Shown piece after piece: positions 21,221-30,800 of a DNA stretch of 47,651 nt. Location: contig NZ_RHOA01000014.1 in the NCBI RefSeq assembly GCF_003946545.1, positions 1 through 47,651 on the forward strand, in the 5' to 3' direction. Made by a program: the position numbers and the translations under genes. The notes under the pieces are model-generated. The model searched no databases and was not told the DNA's origin. It saw only the letters and a program-made list of their open reading frames with translations. The stretch comes from Levilactobacillus tangyuanensis. Lineage in GTDB: Bacteria > Bacillota > Bacilli > Lactobacillales > Lactobacillaceae. Positions within the stretch are counted from its first letter, which is position 1, and each line of letters starts with the position of its first letter.

Positions 21221-21886
21221 ATGAAACGACTTAAAACAACGACTTTGCCAATGAACTTGCAATACTTTGCTGACCCTAACCCTGATCCAGATGATAATTC
21301 TACCGCAACAGAGCGCGAAAGCGCGGAAGAACAACCCGGCCATGATGATGTTGAACCTGATGGAAGGGCTGGCTCTGAACAGCCAGACGATGATGACAAA
21401 AATGAAGCCATTATTGAAAAGCTAAAAGGCCGTATCGGACAGGAACAAGGGAAGAAGAACGCATTGCAAGAACAACTGGACAAGGCTCAGTCTGAATTGG
21501 AGAAGCTCCGCAAGGGTAAGCCTGACAAGAAACCTATCGAACAAACTCCTGAGCAACAGAAGGTTGCTGAGCTTGAAGCTAAGCTAGCTCGCCGCGACAC
21601 TGTTGATGAAACGCTGAATGTATTTAACGAAAGTGGTGTCAGCGTTCCCAAAGACATTGTTGAGGTTCTTGTTACTGACGATCATGACCAAACTATCGAC
21701 AATGCCAGTAAGTTGTTGAAATTCGTCACTTTTATCCAGAAGGATACTGAAACTAGTGTCCGTAAAGAGTATCAGGCTGGCAAAATTCCTGGTGATACCA
21801 AGCATAAGACGGAATCACTTACGGATCTTGGCGAATCGATTGCTAAATCAAATCAGTCACGTGCTTCTTTGGATAGTTTTAAGTAG
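21221..21886 (+). CDS. Scaffolding protein
   Basis: 221 aa from ATG 21221 (AAAGGAG 8 bases upstream; an upstream in-frame start at 21053 lacks support). It begins MKRLKTTTLPMNLQYFAD, the common opening of DUF4355-type phage scaffolds, followed by acidic low complexity, a coiled coil (about 70-125, KGRIGQEQGKKNALQEQLDKAQS) and a helical C-terminus. Placed immediately before the capsid genes, it directs procapsid assembly and is lost on maturation. The preceding gap (21094-21220) holds a weak GAGCC/GGCTC hairpin with TTTTTT. Confidence 0.85.
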   Translation: MKRLKTTTLPMNLQYFADPNPDPDDNSTATERESAEEQPGHDDVEPDGRAGSEQPDDDDKNEAIIEKLKGRIGQEQGKKNALQEQLDKAQSELEKLRKGKPDKKPIEQTPEQQKVAELEAKLARRDTVDETLNVFNESGVSVPKDIVEVLVTDDHDQTIDNASKLLKFVTFIQKDTETSVRKEYQAGKIPGDTKHKTESLTDLGESIAKSNQSRASLDSFK

Positions 21887-21910
21887 AGATACGAATAGGA
21901 GGAATTTACA

Positions 21911-22303
21911 GTGACTAAGAAATATGGAACTAGTCCAGATATTTTAATTGACGACGAAAATGCCACGATGATTGCTGGTATGGTTGATGATCCCACCGCT
22001 GTCGTAGATACAGATGGTAATAAGTATTTGTTGGCCGGTACACCTTTGACTGCAAGCAAAGACTTCGAATTGAGTGACGATGGTTCGGTAGTTTTAGTAC
22101 CAACAACTGATGCAACGGCTGTTCAAGGCATTTTGCGCCAAGATTATAACATTTTGGAAGGTGCGATTCCGGCGTCAATTATCACTTCTGGGACAATTAA
22201 CCGGCATCGAATGAATTCAGATACTCAAAAGACATACACTGAAGAATTTAAAAATTCTTTAAAGGCAGTTCTGCCTAAATTGTCAGTAATCGACCGGAAT
22301 TAG
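21911..22303 (+). CDS. Head decoration-type protein
   Basis: 130 aa, GTG start with GGAGGAATT upstream. Placed between scaffold and major capsid protein, as lambda gpD-like decoration proteins often are. Beta-rich sequence with DPTAVVDTDGNKYLLAGTPLTA. Function assigned mainly from position and size; similar small proteins appear there in related phages. Confidence 0.65.
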   Translation: MTKKYGTSPDILIDDENATMIAGMVDDPTAVVDTDGNKYLLAGTPLTASKDFELSDDGSVVLVPTTDATAVQGILRQDYNILEGAIPASIITSGTINRHRMNSDTQKTYTEEFKNSLKAVLPKLSVIDRN

Positions 22304-22315
22304 GAGGGAACATTA

Positions 22316-23404
22316 ATGCGAACAATTTCAGATATTGAAAATCCAACCGCCATTATTGCATGGTGGAATACGCGGGTAAACGAGCGTGGGCCATATCTAT
22401 ATCAAAGCGTTTTTGATGTGTCATATAGCGCTACGGATCAAATTGAAATGCTTTATGGACAAGAACACCCGGTTGAAATGATGTCAGCTACGACTGATGA
22501 TGTGGCTTCAATCAAGCGCGATAACATCGGATTTGAAAGTGAAACGCTGCAGGCCATTCCTTTCAAGAACTATAAGGCGATGAACGAAAAGCGCCGTAAT
22601 GACTTGGTTCGTGCCTTAGCGAATAATGCTAATGCTGCACAAGTCGAAGCTATTACCAATACACAATACAAAGACCCAGCTTCATTGCTTAGTGACGCAT
22701 TGTATACCCGTGAAATTTTAGCAATGCAGGCCTTAACAACGGGTCGTATCACGGTAAATAGCAACGGTATTCTTTATAAGCGAGACTTCAAGTTACCTGA
22801 AGAGCACAAAGTAACAGTTAAGACTCCTTGGGGAACTATGGATTCAACGCCATTGGCTGACCTTCAAGACCAAATTGACCAAATTAATGATGATAACGGA
22901 ACAGTCATTGCGTATGCCATCATGAACGGGCGCACTTTCCGGAAGATTGGCAAGTCTGGTGAAGTCATTAATAGTTTGGCAATCGCCAAGACTAATAACA
23001 ACATCGCTATTTCACAATCGTCGGTAAAAGCGCTGTTTACTGATACTTTGGGCGGTGTACAACCCTTAATTTATAACAAGGGAGTGGGCAAGGACCGTTT
23101 TATTCCTGATGATGTGGTTGTTCTGATTCCAGATGGTGGTGTTGGTCGGATGTCATGGACAGACACCAATGAAGATTTGGGATTAAGCGGTAGTCAATAT
23201 CAGTTATCCCGGACTTCCGACGGTATCACGATGTATACCAAGCGAACAGACAATCCAGTCGCCACCATGACTTACGTCTCACAAAAGGTACTGCCTACCT
23301 TGGATAAGGCGCGTAACATTGTGGTCATGAACGTTGCGGGAGCTGAAACACCAGCCGGTGATTCTGGTACGACAACGACTACTGACACCCCAGCAAAAAA
23401 CTAA
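22316..23404 (+). CDS. Major capsid protein (gpE-like), with slippery end
   Basis: 362-aa capsid protein of the lambda gpE-like/HK97-fold group (N-terminal RTISDIENPTAIIAWWNTRV, centre DALYTREILAMQALTTGRI, C-terminal NPVATMTYVSQKVLPTLDKA). GGAGGG precedes the ATG. The last codons read gcA AAA AAC then TAA: a canonical A AAA AAC slippery heptamer (23395-23401) directly before the stop, with a stem 6 bases downstream. A fraction of ribosomes would shift to the -1 frame and add an HeH domain. The gene product forms the shell. Confidence 0.92.
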   Translation: MRTISDIENPTAIIAWWNTRVNERGPYLYQSVFDVSYSATDQIEMLYGQEHPVEMMSATTDDVASIKRDNIGFESETLQAIPFKNYKAMNEKRRNDLVRALANNANAAQVEAITNTQYKDPASLLSDALYTREILAMQALTTGRITVNSNGILYKRDFKLPEEHKVTVKTPWGTMDSTPLADLQDQIDQINDDNGTVIAYAIMNGRTFRKIGKSGEVINSLAIAKTNNNIAISQSSVKALFTDTLGGVQPLIYNKGVGKDRFIPDDVVVLIPDGGVGRMSWTDTNEDLGLSGSQYQLSRTSDGITMYTKRTDNPVATMTYVSQKVLPTLDKARNIVVMNVAGAETPAGDSGTTTTTDTPAKN

Positions 23405-23544
23405 GTACGCCGTCTGAAAATGGCGGCGACCCAGACGAGAGCTGGACCAACGATCAGATCAAAGCATACCTAGACACTAAAGGGATTGCTTACAAGGCGT
23501 CTGATACTAAGGCCCAGCTTTTAGCATATCTAACAGCAGAATAG
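23395..23544 (+). other. -1 frameshift extension of the capsid protein (HeH domain)
   Basis: The -1 frame stays open from the heptamer to TAG at 23542-23544 and adds about 47 residues. The segment WTNDQIKAYLDTKGIAYKA with SDTKAQLLAYLT is an HeH (helix-extended loop-helix, LEM/SAP-like) domain. No start codon with a ribosome site precedes it. The next 43 bases hold CGCCG (23408-23412)/CGGCG (23424-23428) and TCTG (23413-23416)/CAGA (23432-23435), which can form an H-type pseudoknot. The extended product would be about 409 aa. Confidence 0.75.
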
Positions 23545-23555
23545 GGGTGAGCTGA

Positions 23556-23888
23556 TTGACTAATGATGAAATCACTACGCGCATCAAGCTGGCTCCGGAC
23601 TACAAGTCCATTGATGTCAGCGAAATTGATAATGCTGTTTCTGATGCAACTGAACTGGTCAAAGCTTATCCGCTAAAGGATGAGATTATTGGCTATGCTA
23701 CTTACCTTTACGCTAGCCACTTGCTCTTTATGCGAGTTCTCAAGCGTAAGGGACGGTTCAAGTCAGTTAAGGCAGAAAACGGCGAGTATACGAAATTTGA
23801 CGGTGCTAATTCAGATGACGCTTGGGATGAGTTCAAGCGATTACTGAAAGAGCAAGGCTATGGCCGCAATGTCATCCATTTTTACTAG
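23556..23888 (+). CDS. Head-tail connector protein (adaptor)
   Basis: 110 aa, TTG start after GGGGTGA. Small helical protein (DVSEIDNAVSDATELVKAYP, YATYLYASHLLFM) of the size and position of gp6/gp15-type adaptors (related in layout to DUF4054 proteins) that dock under the portal. Identification rests on gene order and fold expectation. Confidence 0.7.
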   Translation: MTNDEITTRIKLAPDYKSIDVSEIDNAVSDATELVKAYPLKDEIIGYATYLYASHLLFMRVLKRKGRFKSVKAENGEYTKFDGANSDDAWDEFKRLLKEQGYGRNVIHFY

Positions 23889-23901
23889 ATTGGAGGTTTC
23901 T

Positions 23902-24132
23902 ATGTCTGTAACTAAGAAGAATGTAACAGGGCTGGTGTCTAAGGGTACTGTGCTCCTAAACCAGCGAGAGGTTCCATACGCTCAATATAAAGCTAAGGAT
24001 GGTGACACCATCTATAGTATTTGGCAACGACACCGCAGTCGCACTACTGTTGGCGCTATTAAGACGGCCAACAAGTTGACTACCAATGTTGTCAAATCTG
24101 GTAAGTCCATTAAGATTCCGTTGGTGCTCTAA
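23902..24132 (+). CDS. Small LysM-domain protein in the neck module
   Basis: 76 aa from ATG 23902, with TGGAGG 7 bases upstream. Residues about 28-75 form a LysM fold (YKAKDGDTIYSIWQRH, AIKTANKLTTNVVKSGKSIKIP). There is no signal peptide. Within a head-tail connector cluster a LysM is more likely a structural building block than a peptidoglycan binder. It overlaps the next gene by one base. Confidence 0.75.
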   Translation: MSVTKKNVTGLVSKGTVLLNQREVPYAQYKAKDGDTIYSIWQRHRSRTTVGAIKTANKLTTNVVKSGKSIKIPLVL

Positions 24133-24584
24133 TGGAGTCGGGAGCCGATGCGGTAATTAAGAAGCTCAGACTTCAAAGAAACCGATTAAACCAGCTTAAT
24201 GCCTATCAGGCAAGTGTCGGAGCTATCAAGAGCGTCCCAGAACACACGCCTGAGGAGTTGCAAAAAATTGTTCGATACAACGAGTTCGGGACCAGTAAAA
24301 TCCCAGCGCGTTCTTTTTTGCGTGCCACGGTGTACAAAAATCGTAAGCATAGCTGGCGGTTTGCAAGTCATGAAGTGGTTAAGCGAGTAGTTGCTGGTCA
24401 AATTACCGGCAACAAGGCCTACAAGATTATGGGTCAACAAATGGTGGACGATGTTCATCAGCAAATTGATACGATTGGCCCTCAAAATGCGGCATCAACT
24501 ATCAAACGGAAGGGACGTAACCAACCGCTGGTTGATACTGGTGGGCTGTATCGGTCAATCGATGGGGAGGTGTTGAGGCGATGA
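24132..24584 (+). CDS. HK97 gp10-like neck/tail-completion protein
   Basis: 150 aa. Shows the family pattern RYNEFGTSKIPARSFLRATV and C-terminal PLVDTGGLYRSIDGEV, as in gp10-type and virion-morphogenesis proteins that complete the tail or neck. Starts at ATG overlapping the LysM gene stop; overlaps the next gene by 4 bases. Confidence 0.8.
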   Translation: MESGADAVIKKLRLQRNRLNQLNAYQASVGAIKSVPEHTPEELQKIVRYNEFGTSKIPARSFLRATVYKNRKHSWRFASHEVVKRVVAGQITGNKAYKIMGQQMVDDVHQQIDTIGPQNAASTIKRKGRNQPLVDTGGLYRSIDGEVLRR

Positions 24585-24991
24585 GTGTGATTCAAGACTT
24601 ATATGAAGCACTCAGCGTTTTCAGCGTTCCAATTGTCGTTCATCCAAGTTTGAACGTGTTGGAAGGCGGCAAGCTGAACGGGCTTAATGAGACTGTTCCC
24701 ATTGTTGGAGATGACCTGGCAGCCGATGAAAGTACTGAAAAGCTAAGTGACCCAGTAGTACCGCGGTCGTCAAACATTACAGCTAGCTTGTCACAGTCGT
24801 TATCTGGTGGTGGTAACACTGTCCCACGTCAATACGCTTGGTATTCAGAGCACACCTATAAAGCTGGCACTCTCGTTGAATGTTTAGGTCACGTTTTCCA
24901 GATTGACCAGATTGCTGACTATGACCACGTTGCCGGTATCTTCGTCTATTACTTGAAGGGAGATGACGCGCTTGAGCCCGTTCGATCATAA
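24581..24991 (+). CDS. Neck protein (head closure type)
   Basis: 136 aa with a beta-rich sequence (WYSEHTYKAGTLVECLGHVFQIDQI) consistent with a head-closure or neck barrel. GGGGAGG precedes the ATG. Assigned by order between gp10-like protein and tail terminator; no firm family. Confidence 0.6.
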   Translation: MSVIQDLYEALSVFSVPIVVHPSLNVLEGGKLNGLNETVPIVGDDLAADESTEKLSDPVVPRSSNITASLSQSLSGGGNTVPRQYAWYSEHTYKAGTLVECLGHVFQIDQIADYDHVAGIFVYYLKGDDALEPVRS

Positions 24992-25472
24992 GACGGTGGA
25001 TTTTGAGCAGACGTTGACTCCGCTAATCAAGATGATTGGTCAGATTACCGATATCAAAGTGGTTCCAAACGAGCAGATTAAAAAGGCTACCAAGCCTCCC
25101 TTCGTGACGTATTACCCGCTGACCTTTGATGATCCGGTGTTTGGAGATGCTACGGCCAATGATGGACAGTTTGAAGCTGTCATTTCGTTGGACGTGTTCG
25201 CTGATACGCTGTCTGTAGGCATGCAGAAATGCGGGGACTTGCGGTCATACTTGCTAGATCGATACACACGGCAGCTACTCAAACGAGATGGACACATTGC
25301 CATTCGTTCAGCTAGCGTACCGCAGACTAGGTCAATTACTGACCTGCCATTTTCCACCGTTCATCACCACGGATTTGATTTAACAATTCAATATTTCAGA
25401 AAGTATCAAAGCCCCATCGACACGATTACTAGTGTCGGGGGCTTTTCTTATACCACAAAGGAGGATGAATAA
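24963..25472 (+). CDS. Tail terminator/neck protein (LIC_12616-like)
   Basis: 169 aa. Pattern of phage neck-terminator proteins: VPNEQIKKATKPPFVTYYPLTF, VISLDVFADT and a late FDLTIQYFRKY strand. Overlaps the previous gene by 29 bases; a TTG at 24972 with better spacing from AAGGGAG is an alternative start. Directly precedes the sheath gene (one-base overlap). The 3' end includes GCCCC..CGACACGATTACTAGTGTCGGGGGC, a hairpin (25412-25442). Confidence 0.75.
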   Translation: MTRLSPFDHKTVDFEQTLTPLIKMIGQITDIKVVPNEQIKKATKPPFVTYYPLTFDDPVFGDATANDGQFEAVISLDVFADTLSVGMQKCGDLRSYLLDRYTRQLLKRDGHIAIRSASVPQTRSITDLPFSTVHHHGFDLTIQYFRKYQSPIDTITSVGGFSYTTKEDE

Positions 25473-26656
25473 TGGCGACTACATTATTTAGTACGCTGAA
25501 CCGGATTTCTCCGGCTCATATCTCAAATCAATATATTACCGCTGCTAAAACCGTCTTCGCTGGCGGATTAGTCAAGGGCGACAAGCAAGGTATCAAAGTC
25601 TACGAAAACCTTGACGCTGTAGAAGATGATTTCGCAGCTTACTCTCCATTCTGGAAGAAGGCGCGGGCCTACTTCTCAGCCAACAATGAAGCGGCCAGCC
25701 TGTTGGCCCTGACCTACGCTCCCGGGGATACGTCTGCTGGTGACCCAACCAGCTCACCAACGACCCCAACGGAAGACGGAGGGACGCCGAAGACGGCTGC
25801 AACACCAACGACCGCTGAATTATCAGCGGATGCTATGGGGGCAGTGACTGCGCTTAAGAAATACTACTTTGCCGGACCACAATTCTGGTTCCTGACAGAC
25901 TTCGATGAAGGTGTTGCCGAAGCAGTATCCAACTTTGTCGAACTGCAAAACACCGGTATCTTCGTGCTCTATGCCAACGATGCCACGAAGCTGCAAGGCT
26001 ACACAGACAACAAAAAGACGATGAAGTTCACGCTTCCTGCTGTAGATGACTCGTCTGCAGATGTTCAGGACACTTACAACAATGTTCTGGACGCTGCCTT
26101 CATTGGTGCTGAATACGGGCGTAACCCTCACTCAGCAGTGAAGTACTCACTGGGTGACTTGCCTTATACCAAGCCACAAGACCGATTTGATTTCACTCCT
26201 GATGATTTAGCTGACCTGGATAAGGCCAACATCGTCACGTATGCGTACGTTCTAGATTCACCTCGAATTACTAGCTCCCGCATGTCGGCGGATGGAGTTC
26301 ACATTGATACCATTCTTGGCTGGGATTGGATTCAAAACACCATCAATACCCGGACAACCAATCTGTTTGTTCAAAACGCCAAGCAAGGCATTCCGTACAG
26401 TGACATCGGTTTTCAATCGATCGTCAACGTCATTCGTGGTGCCTTTATTGATGCCGGGGATATGGACATTATCGCACCGTTGTTGGATGTGAACGGTGCC
26501 GAAACGGGCAAGCCAGACTACTCGGTTGATTATGTAACGCCGGGTGAATTGCCAAAGAGCTACGAAACGGCTCGCGAAATGCGTGGTGTGAAGACCAAGT
26601 ACCACCCAATGGGAATGATCGAAGATGTCTATATCGAAAACACAATTGTGATGTAA
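25472..26656 (+). CDS. Contractile tail sheath protein (DUF3383-like)
   Basis: 394 aa. Matches the DUF3383 sheath-like family: ATTLFSTLNRISPAHISNQY at the start, VKGDKQGIKVYENLDAVEDDF, and C-terminal GVKTKYHPMGMIEDVYIENTIV. A Pro/Thr-rich insertion lies at about 90-115 (TSSPTTPTEDGG). The sheath contracts to drive the tube through the cell envelope. Its presence fixes this phage as a myophage. GGAGG precedes the ATG. Confidence 0.92.
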   Translation: MATTLFSTLNRISPAHISNQYITAAKTVFAGGLVKGDKQGIKVYENLDAVEDDFAAYSPFWKKARAYFSANNEAASLLALTYAPGDTSAGDPTSSPTTPTEDGGTPKTAATPTTAELSADAMGAVTALKKYYFAGPQFWFLTDFDEGVAEAVSNFVELQNTGIFVLYANDATKLQGYTDNKKTMKFTLPAVDDSSADVQDTYNNVLDAAFIGAEYGRNPHSAVKYSLGDLPYTKPQDRFDFTPDDLADLDKANIVTYAYVLDSPRITSSRMSADGVHIDTILGWDWIQNTINTRTTNLFVQNAKQGIPYSDIGFQSIVNVIRGAFIDAGDMDIIAPLLDVNGAETGKPDYSVDYVTPGELPKSYETAREMRGVKTKYHPMGMIEDVYIENTIVM

Positions 26657-26669
26657 AGGAGGGAAAACA

Positions 26670-27107
26670 ATGGCCCAAAATTTAGCAAATACGAATCTTG
26701 AAAGCGATGAACCTTTGTTTGATGCGGCTGACGTTGCCATTTATTTAGATGACAAGTTGGTTAAGTACTTCAACGGTAACGACATGGCGTCTGTTTCATG
26801 GACAACCGATAACGTCACGCTTGAAATTGACGCTCAAGGTGCTGGGACAGCTGTCAAGAACCATGACGGTCGTGGGACGATTACGCTTCACTTGAACCGA
26901 GCATCGGACACTTGGCAAGACATCATGAATCAAGGTGTATCGACCGGTTACCACAAGATCGATATTGCCACTCCATATGAACACATTTACTCAGGTCAAT
27001 CACTGCTTACGAAGAACCCTGACATCAATGTTGGTGGCGCCGCTCAAACGGTCGATGCCGCATTCTCATGTGTCAAGATTTCACTCGAAGGAAATAAGGC
27101 CGCTTAG
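26670..27107 (+). CDS. Tail tube protein
   Basis: 145 aa, directly after the sheath. Beta-rich (DAADVAIYLDDKLVKYFNGNDMASVSWTTD, GRGTITLHLNRASDTWQDIM), in line with DUF3277-like tube proteins of DUF3383-type myophages. It polymerises inside the sheath. GGAGGG lies upstream. Confidence 0.85.
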   Translation: MAQNLANTNLESDEPLFDAADVAIYLDDKLVKYFNGNDMASVSWTTDNVTLEIDAQGAGTAVKNHDGRGTITLHLNRASDTWQDIMNQGVSTGYHKIDIATPYEHIYSGQSLLTKNPDINVGGAAQTVDAAFSCVKISLEGNKAA

Positions 27108-27123
27108 CTGAAAGGAGAAACAC

Positions 27124-27657
27124 ATGACCGAAGATATTAACGATGTATTAGCTCAAGGTAACGATGGGGCAGCAGGGGTACCAACCACTGCACCGGTGGC
27201 ACCATCAAATCCAGAACCAGAAACTAGTGTCGAAGCACAATCCACTACTGAGGTTGCAAAAAAGGAAGACAAGCATCCTGATATTTTGAACGCCGCGCCA
27301 ACTATCATGCGTAAGAAAACTGAAAATGTGGGGGTTGATGAAAAATTCAATCTTAAATACGTGCTCAAGAATGGTAAGGAATTAAAGATTTCAGTTGTCA
27401 AGCCGGACTTAGGGGTCAGCACTCGGCTATCTGATGCACAAATTCGGTTCAACGAAACTGATTCAGGCGAACGTTACATGATGGTCAATAACATGGCAGT
27501 TTATGAAATGGTCATGACCGACATTATCCGGATAATCTTAGTTGATGGTGCTCCACTTCATTCAATCTCATTCGACAGCCTTTCCAAGATTGGCGTAACC
27601 AAGAGTGAATTGGATGACCTGATGAGTATCATCGAGACGTTTTACCTCGAGGAGTAA
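27124..27657 (+). CDS. Tail assembly chaperone (G part)
   Basis: 177 aa between tube and tape-measure genes. N-terminal Pro/Thr/Glu linker to about 65, then a folded part (FNLKYVLKNGKELKISVVKPDLG). The stop at 27655-27657 is followed by an open frame in +1 (to 27892) without its own start, the normal G/GT arrangement made by frameshifting. It likely wraps the tape measure during tail assembly. Confidence 0.8.
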   Translation: MTEDINDVLAQGNDGAAGVPTTAPVAPSNPEPETSVEAQSTTEVAKKEDKHPDILNAAPTIMRKKTENVGVDEKFNLKYVLKNGKELKISVVKPDLGVSTRLSDAQIRFNETDSGERYMMVNNMAVYEMVMTDIIRIILVDGAPLHSISFDSLSKIGVTKSELDDLMSIIETFYLEE

Positions 27658-27892
27658 TACCTTCTTCGACAAACGCCAGATCGAGAAACTTTTCGAGAAA
27701 TACCCAGAACTGGCCATGGAGTGGTCGGCTTTCATTCATGGTTCGGTGAATGTGACGCGTGATGAAATCAGTCATATGTCGGGTAATGAGCTTAGCATTC
27801 TGCAGTACTCGATCGAGAAGCGCTCTAAGATGAGTCGGTACAACCAGGCGGCTTCCATCGCCCTTGCATTCGGAGGAAAGGAGGGAGCCTAA
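27641..27892 (+). CDS. T part of tail chaperone (+1 frameshift product)
   Basis: The frame +1 to the previous gene is open from about 27626 to TAA 27890-27892 and encodes FFDKRQIEKLFEKYPELAME and ISHMSGNELSILQYSIEKRS, typical of the T extension. The first internal ATG (27716) lies inside a helix and lacks a ribosome site. The window for the shift is 27626-27657; UUU-U at 27640-27643 lets Phe-tRNA slip +1 in phase. A -2 shift would give the same product. Confidence 0.7.
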   Translation, partial: FTSRSNTFFDKRQIEKLFEKYPELAMEWSAFIHGSVNVTRDEISHMSGNELSILQYSIEKRSKMSRYNQAASIALAFGGKEGA

Positions 27893-30800
27893 TGGCAGAT
27901 ATTGCCGGTGATCGCATTAACTACCGGATTGATGTAGATGGTCTATCACAACTTGACGGTATGAAGGGCACCATAGCGCAGATTGAAAGACTGATGCCAC
28001 GATTGAACAAATCTGTTCAGAGTGCACAACAGTCGATTAAACGGATGAATGATGCTACTTCAAGTAGTAGAGCTGACACTAGCCTAAATAAGCAAAAGCG
28101 TGGTTTTGATGATGTTACTGTCAGTGCAAAGCGAACTGGGCAAGAAGTTGAACGAACCCGAATTAAGACCTCTAAACTTGGCGAAACGATGCGCCGTTCA
28201 ACAGGTAAACCGTATTTTAAATCACAAACACGTGATTTAAACAAGCTTGGTGGACAGATGCAGTCATTCGGTGCTAAAGCGACTGCTATATCAGCTGGGA
28301 TTGCAGCTGGTGCTGGTCTCGCATTGAAAACAGCAACAAATTTGCAGAACCGGTATAAGGTCATTAACAATTTGGCCGTCACTGGCGGTGAGAGGTCGGC
28401 TGAGGTTCAACGCAATGTGAACCAAATGCAGAAAGATGGTACTAAGTATTCTGACACTTATGGCATATCACAAAAGAAGATTGCGTCTGGGTATGAAACA
28501 CTCATCCGACGTGGTTACACTTCTAATCAGGCGTTAGGCTCACAAAAAGCTTATTTGCAAGGTGCTATTGCCTCGGGTGACTCTTACACCGATGTCGTTA
28601 ACAACGCCGCATCTGCGATTGAACAGTTTGGCATGAAGACCAATACGGTTAAAGGCATGGCATTGGCAAGTAAGACGGCCATTAATGAAATGGCTTATAG
28701 TGCTGACCTGACCGCCACAAGCTTTGCTGACTTAGGTGAGGCGATGAAGTTTGCCGGTCCCGATGCGCACGCTGCACATCAGTCTCTGCACAATACGGCC
28801 GCTGCACTAGGCGATCTTAGTAATTACGGAATTGATGGTAGCCAAGCCGGTACCTCAATGCGGCAAATTTATCAAAGATTGATAAACCCTCCCGCTAAAG
28901 GCAAGGCACCTAATGCAATGAAACAAATTGGACTGAATTACAGTGATTTTCGTGATTCAAAAAACGAGTTACTACCAATTCAAGACATTTTTGGCAAGAT
29001 TGCTAACAAAATGAAGGGCATGAGCCAAACCGACAAAGGTGCGGTTTATGCTGCTTTGTTTGGTACTAATGCTTCGAGTGCCGCTCAAGCCTTAGGTGCT
29101 AGCTATAAGCAAGTCGATAAGCTGGATAAAAAGGTCAAGGACTCATCTAAGATGAACGGTGGTAAAGGTTACGTAAGCCAATTATCTCAGAAAAACCTTG
29201 ATACCTTGGAAGCACAGTGGAAACGGCTTAAAACGATACTTGGAAATACCGGTGTGGACCTCGCAAATACGTGGATGCCATCTTTAACGAAAGTAACCAA
29301 AGCTGCTGCAGACCTATTGCAAAAGTTTCAAAAGTTACCTGAACCGGCTAAGAAATTTATTAGCGTTACAGTTGGTTTAGCCGCAATTGTCGGACCTTTA
29401 GCGTTGGCAGCTGGTTCATTAATTAAAATGCGTGTTGCTATGGAAGCGATGAGTAAATTAGGCGGTGAAGGTTCCGAAGGCGGATTAGGTATCTTGGATC
29501 AAGTCAGTGGTTTTCTAGGACTTGGTCAAGGAAAGAATAATCCAAAAGGTGCACTCACACGCTCCGGCTCAACACATTTCAGCACGAAGTCCAGAGTTCC
29601 TGGTAGTAGTATCTTGAATGGTTGGAATTGGAAGGGCATCAAGTCTGATGCATCAACAGTAAAAGAAAGTGCCAAGTCAACGCGGCTTGGTCGTTTTGTG
29701 TCGCCTGCGATTGACCTTGGCAAGGCTTCAGTCAAGTCGGTAATCGCCAAGGCCATGTCTACAGCTGGTAAAGGTATTGATTTTGCTAAGCTTGGGTTGA
29801 AGGCCGGCGGATCCAAAGCCGCAGGGCTTTTGTCAAAGATTCCGGGGCTTGGTAAAGCTGGCAGCTTAGCTAAAGGCGGTTTGAAGCTTGGTGGAAATGT
29901 GCTGTCCAAGGTACCAGTTTTAGATGTTGCGATGGCAGGAACTAACCTTATCGGAATGAACAAAAAGAATGCCGGGAAAAAGGTGGGTTCTGCTGGTGGG
30001 ATGTTAGCTGGTGGCGCGATTGGTTCTATGTTTGGTCCTATCGGTGGCATGGCTGGGGCAGTAATAGGCCAATCACTTGGAACCAAGTTTGGATCGATAA
30101 TTCAGAAATCCATGCCTAAGAGTATCAAGAAGTCGTTAGGAAAAATATCTAAAAATATTGGCAAGACGTTTAAGAACTTGCTCAAGCCTTTCAAAGCGAC
30201 TGTGAAGTCCATTTCCAAAGTTTGGAGCTCAGCGACTAAAGGTATCTCGAAGTCATGGAGTAAGTATGTGATCAAACCGCTGTCTGGTAAGAATAGCCGC
30301 GGGGCTATCAAAGACACAATGAAGGTCTTCAAGGCGGTTCTAGTGCCAACCATGAAGATTGCGGGGGCAGCATTCAAGGTATTTGGTGCGGTTGTGAAGA
30401 CCGCTATCAAGATTGTTGCGCATGTGGTCGAAGGCTTGATTAAAACAATCACTGGTGTTTTTTCACTGATTAGTGACATCATTCACGGACGCTGGAAGAA
30501 CATCTGGAAAGACGCGGTCCAAATTTTTTCCGGAATTTTTGGAACGCTTGGGAATGTGCTGAAAGATATTCTTAAAACGGTTTGGGATGGCATCGCTGAC
30601 CTGGGTAGCAAAATTGCAACCTTGGTTAAGCACCCAGTCAAAACAGTTTCAAGCTGGTTTGGCGGGGGTGACACGCCTAAGGGCAAAGGCCATGCCAAAG
30701 GCGGCCTCATGTCTTCGCAACATGTCGCACTGGTCGGGGAACAAGGTCCAGAAATGGCCTACCATCCTGGTAAAGGATATATGCGCTGGCTGGGGAAGAA

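Noticed and set aside
29526-30482. Long minus-strand ORFs opposite the tape measure gene
   Set aside because: Pro/Leu-rich reverse-complement shadows of Lys/Gly-rich coding; no start context.
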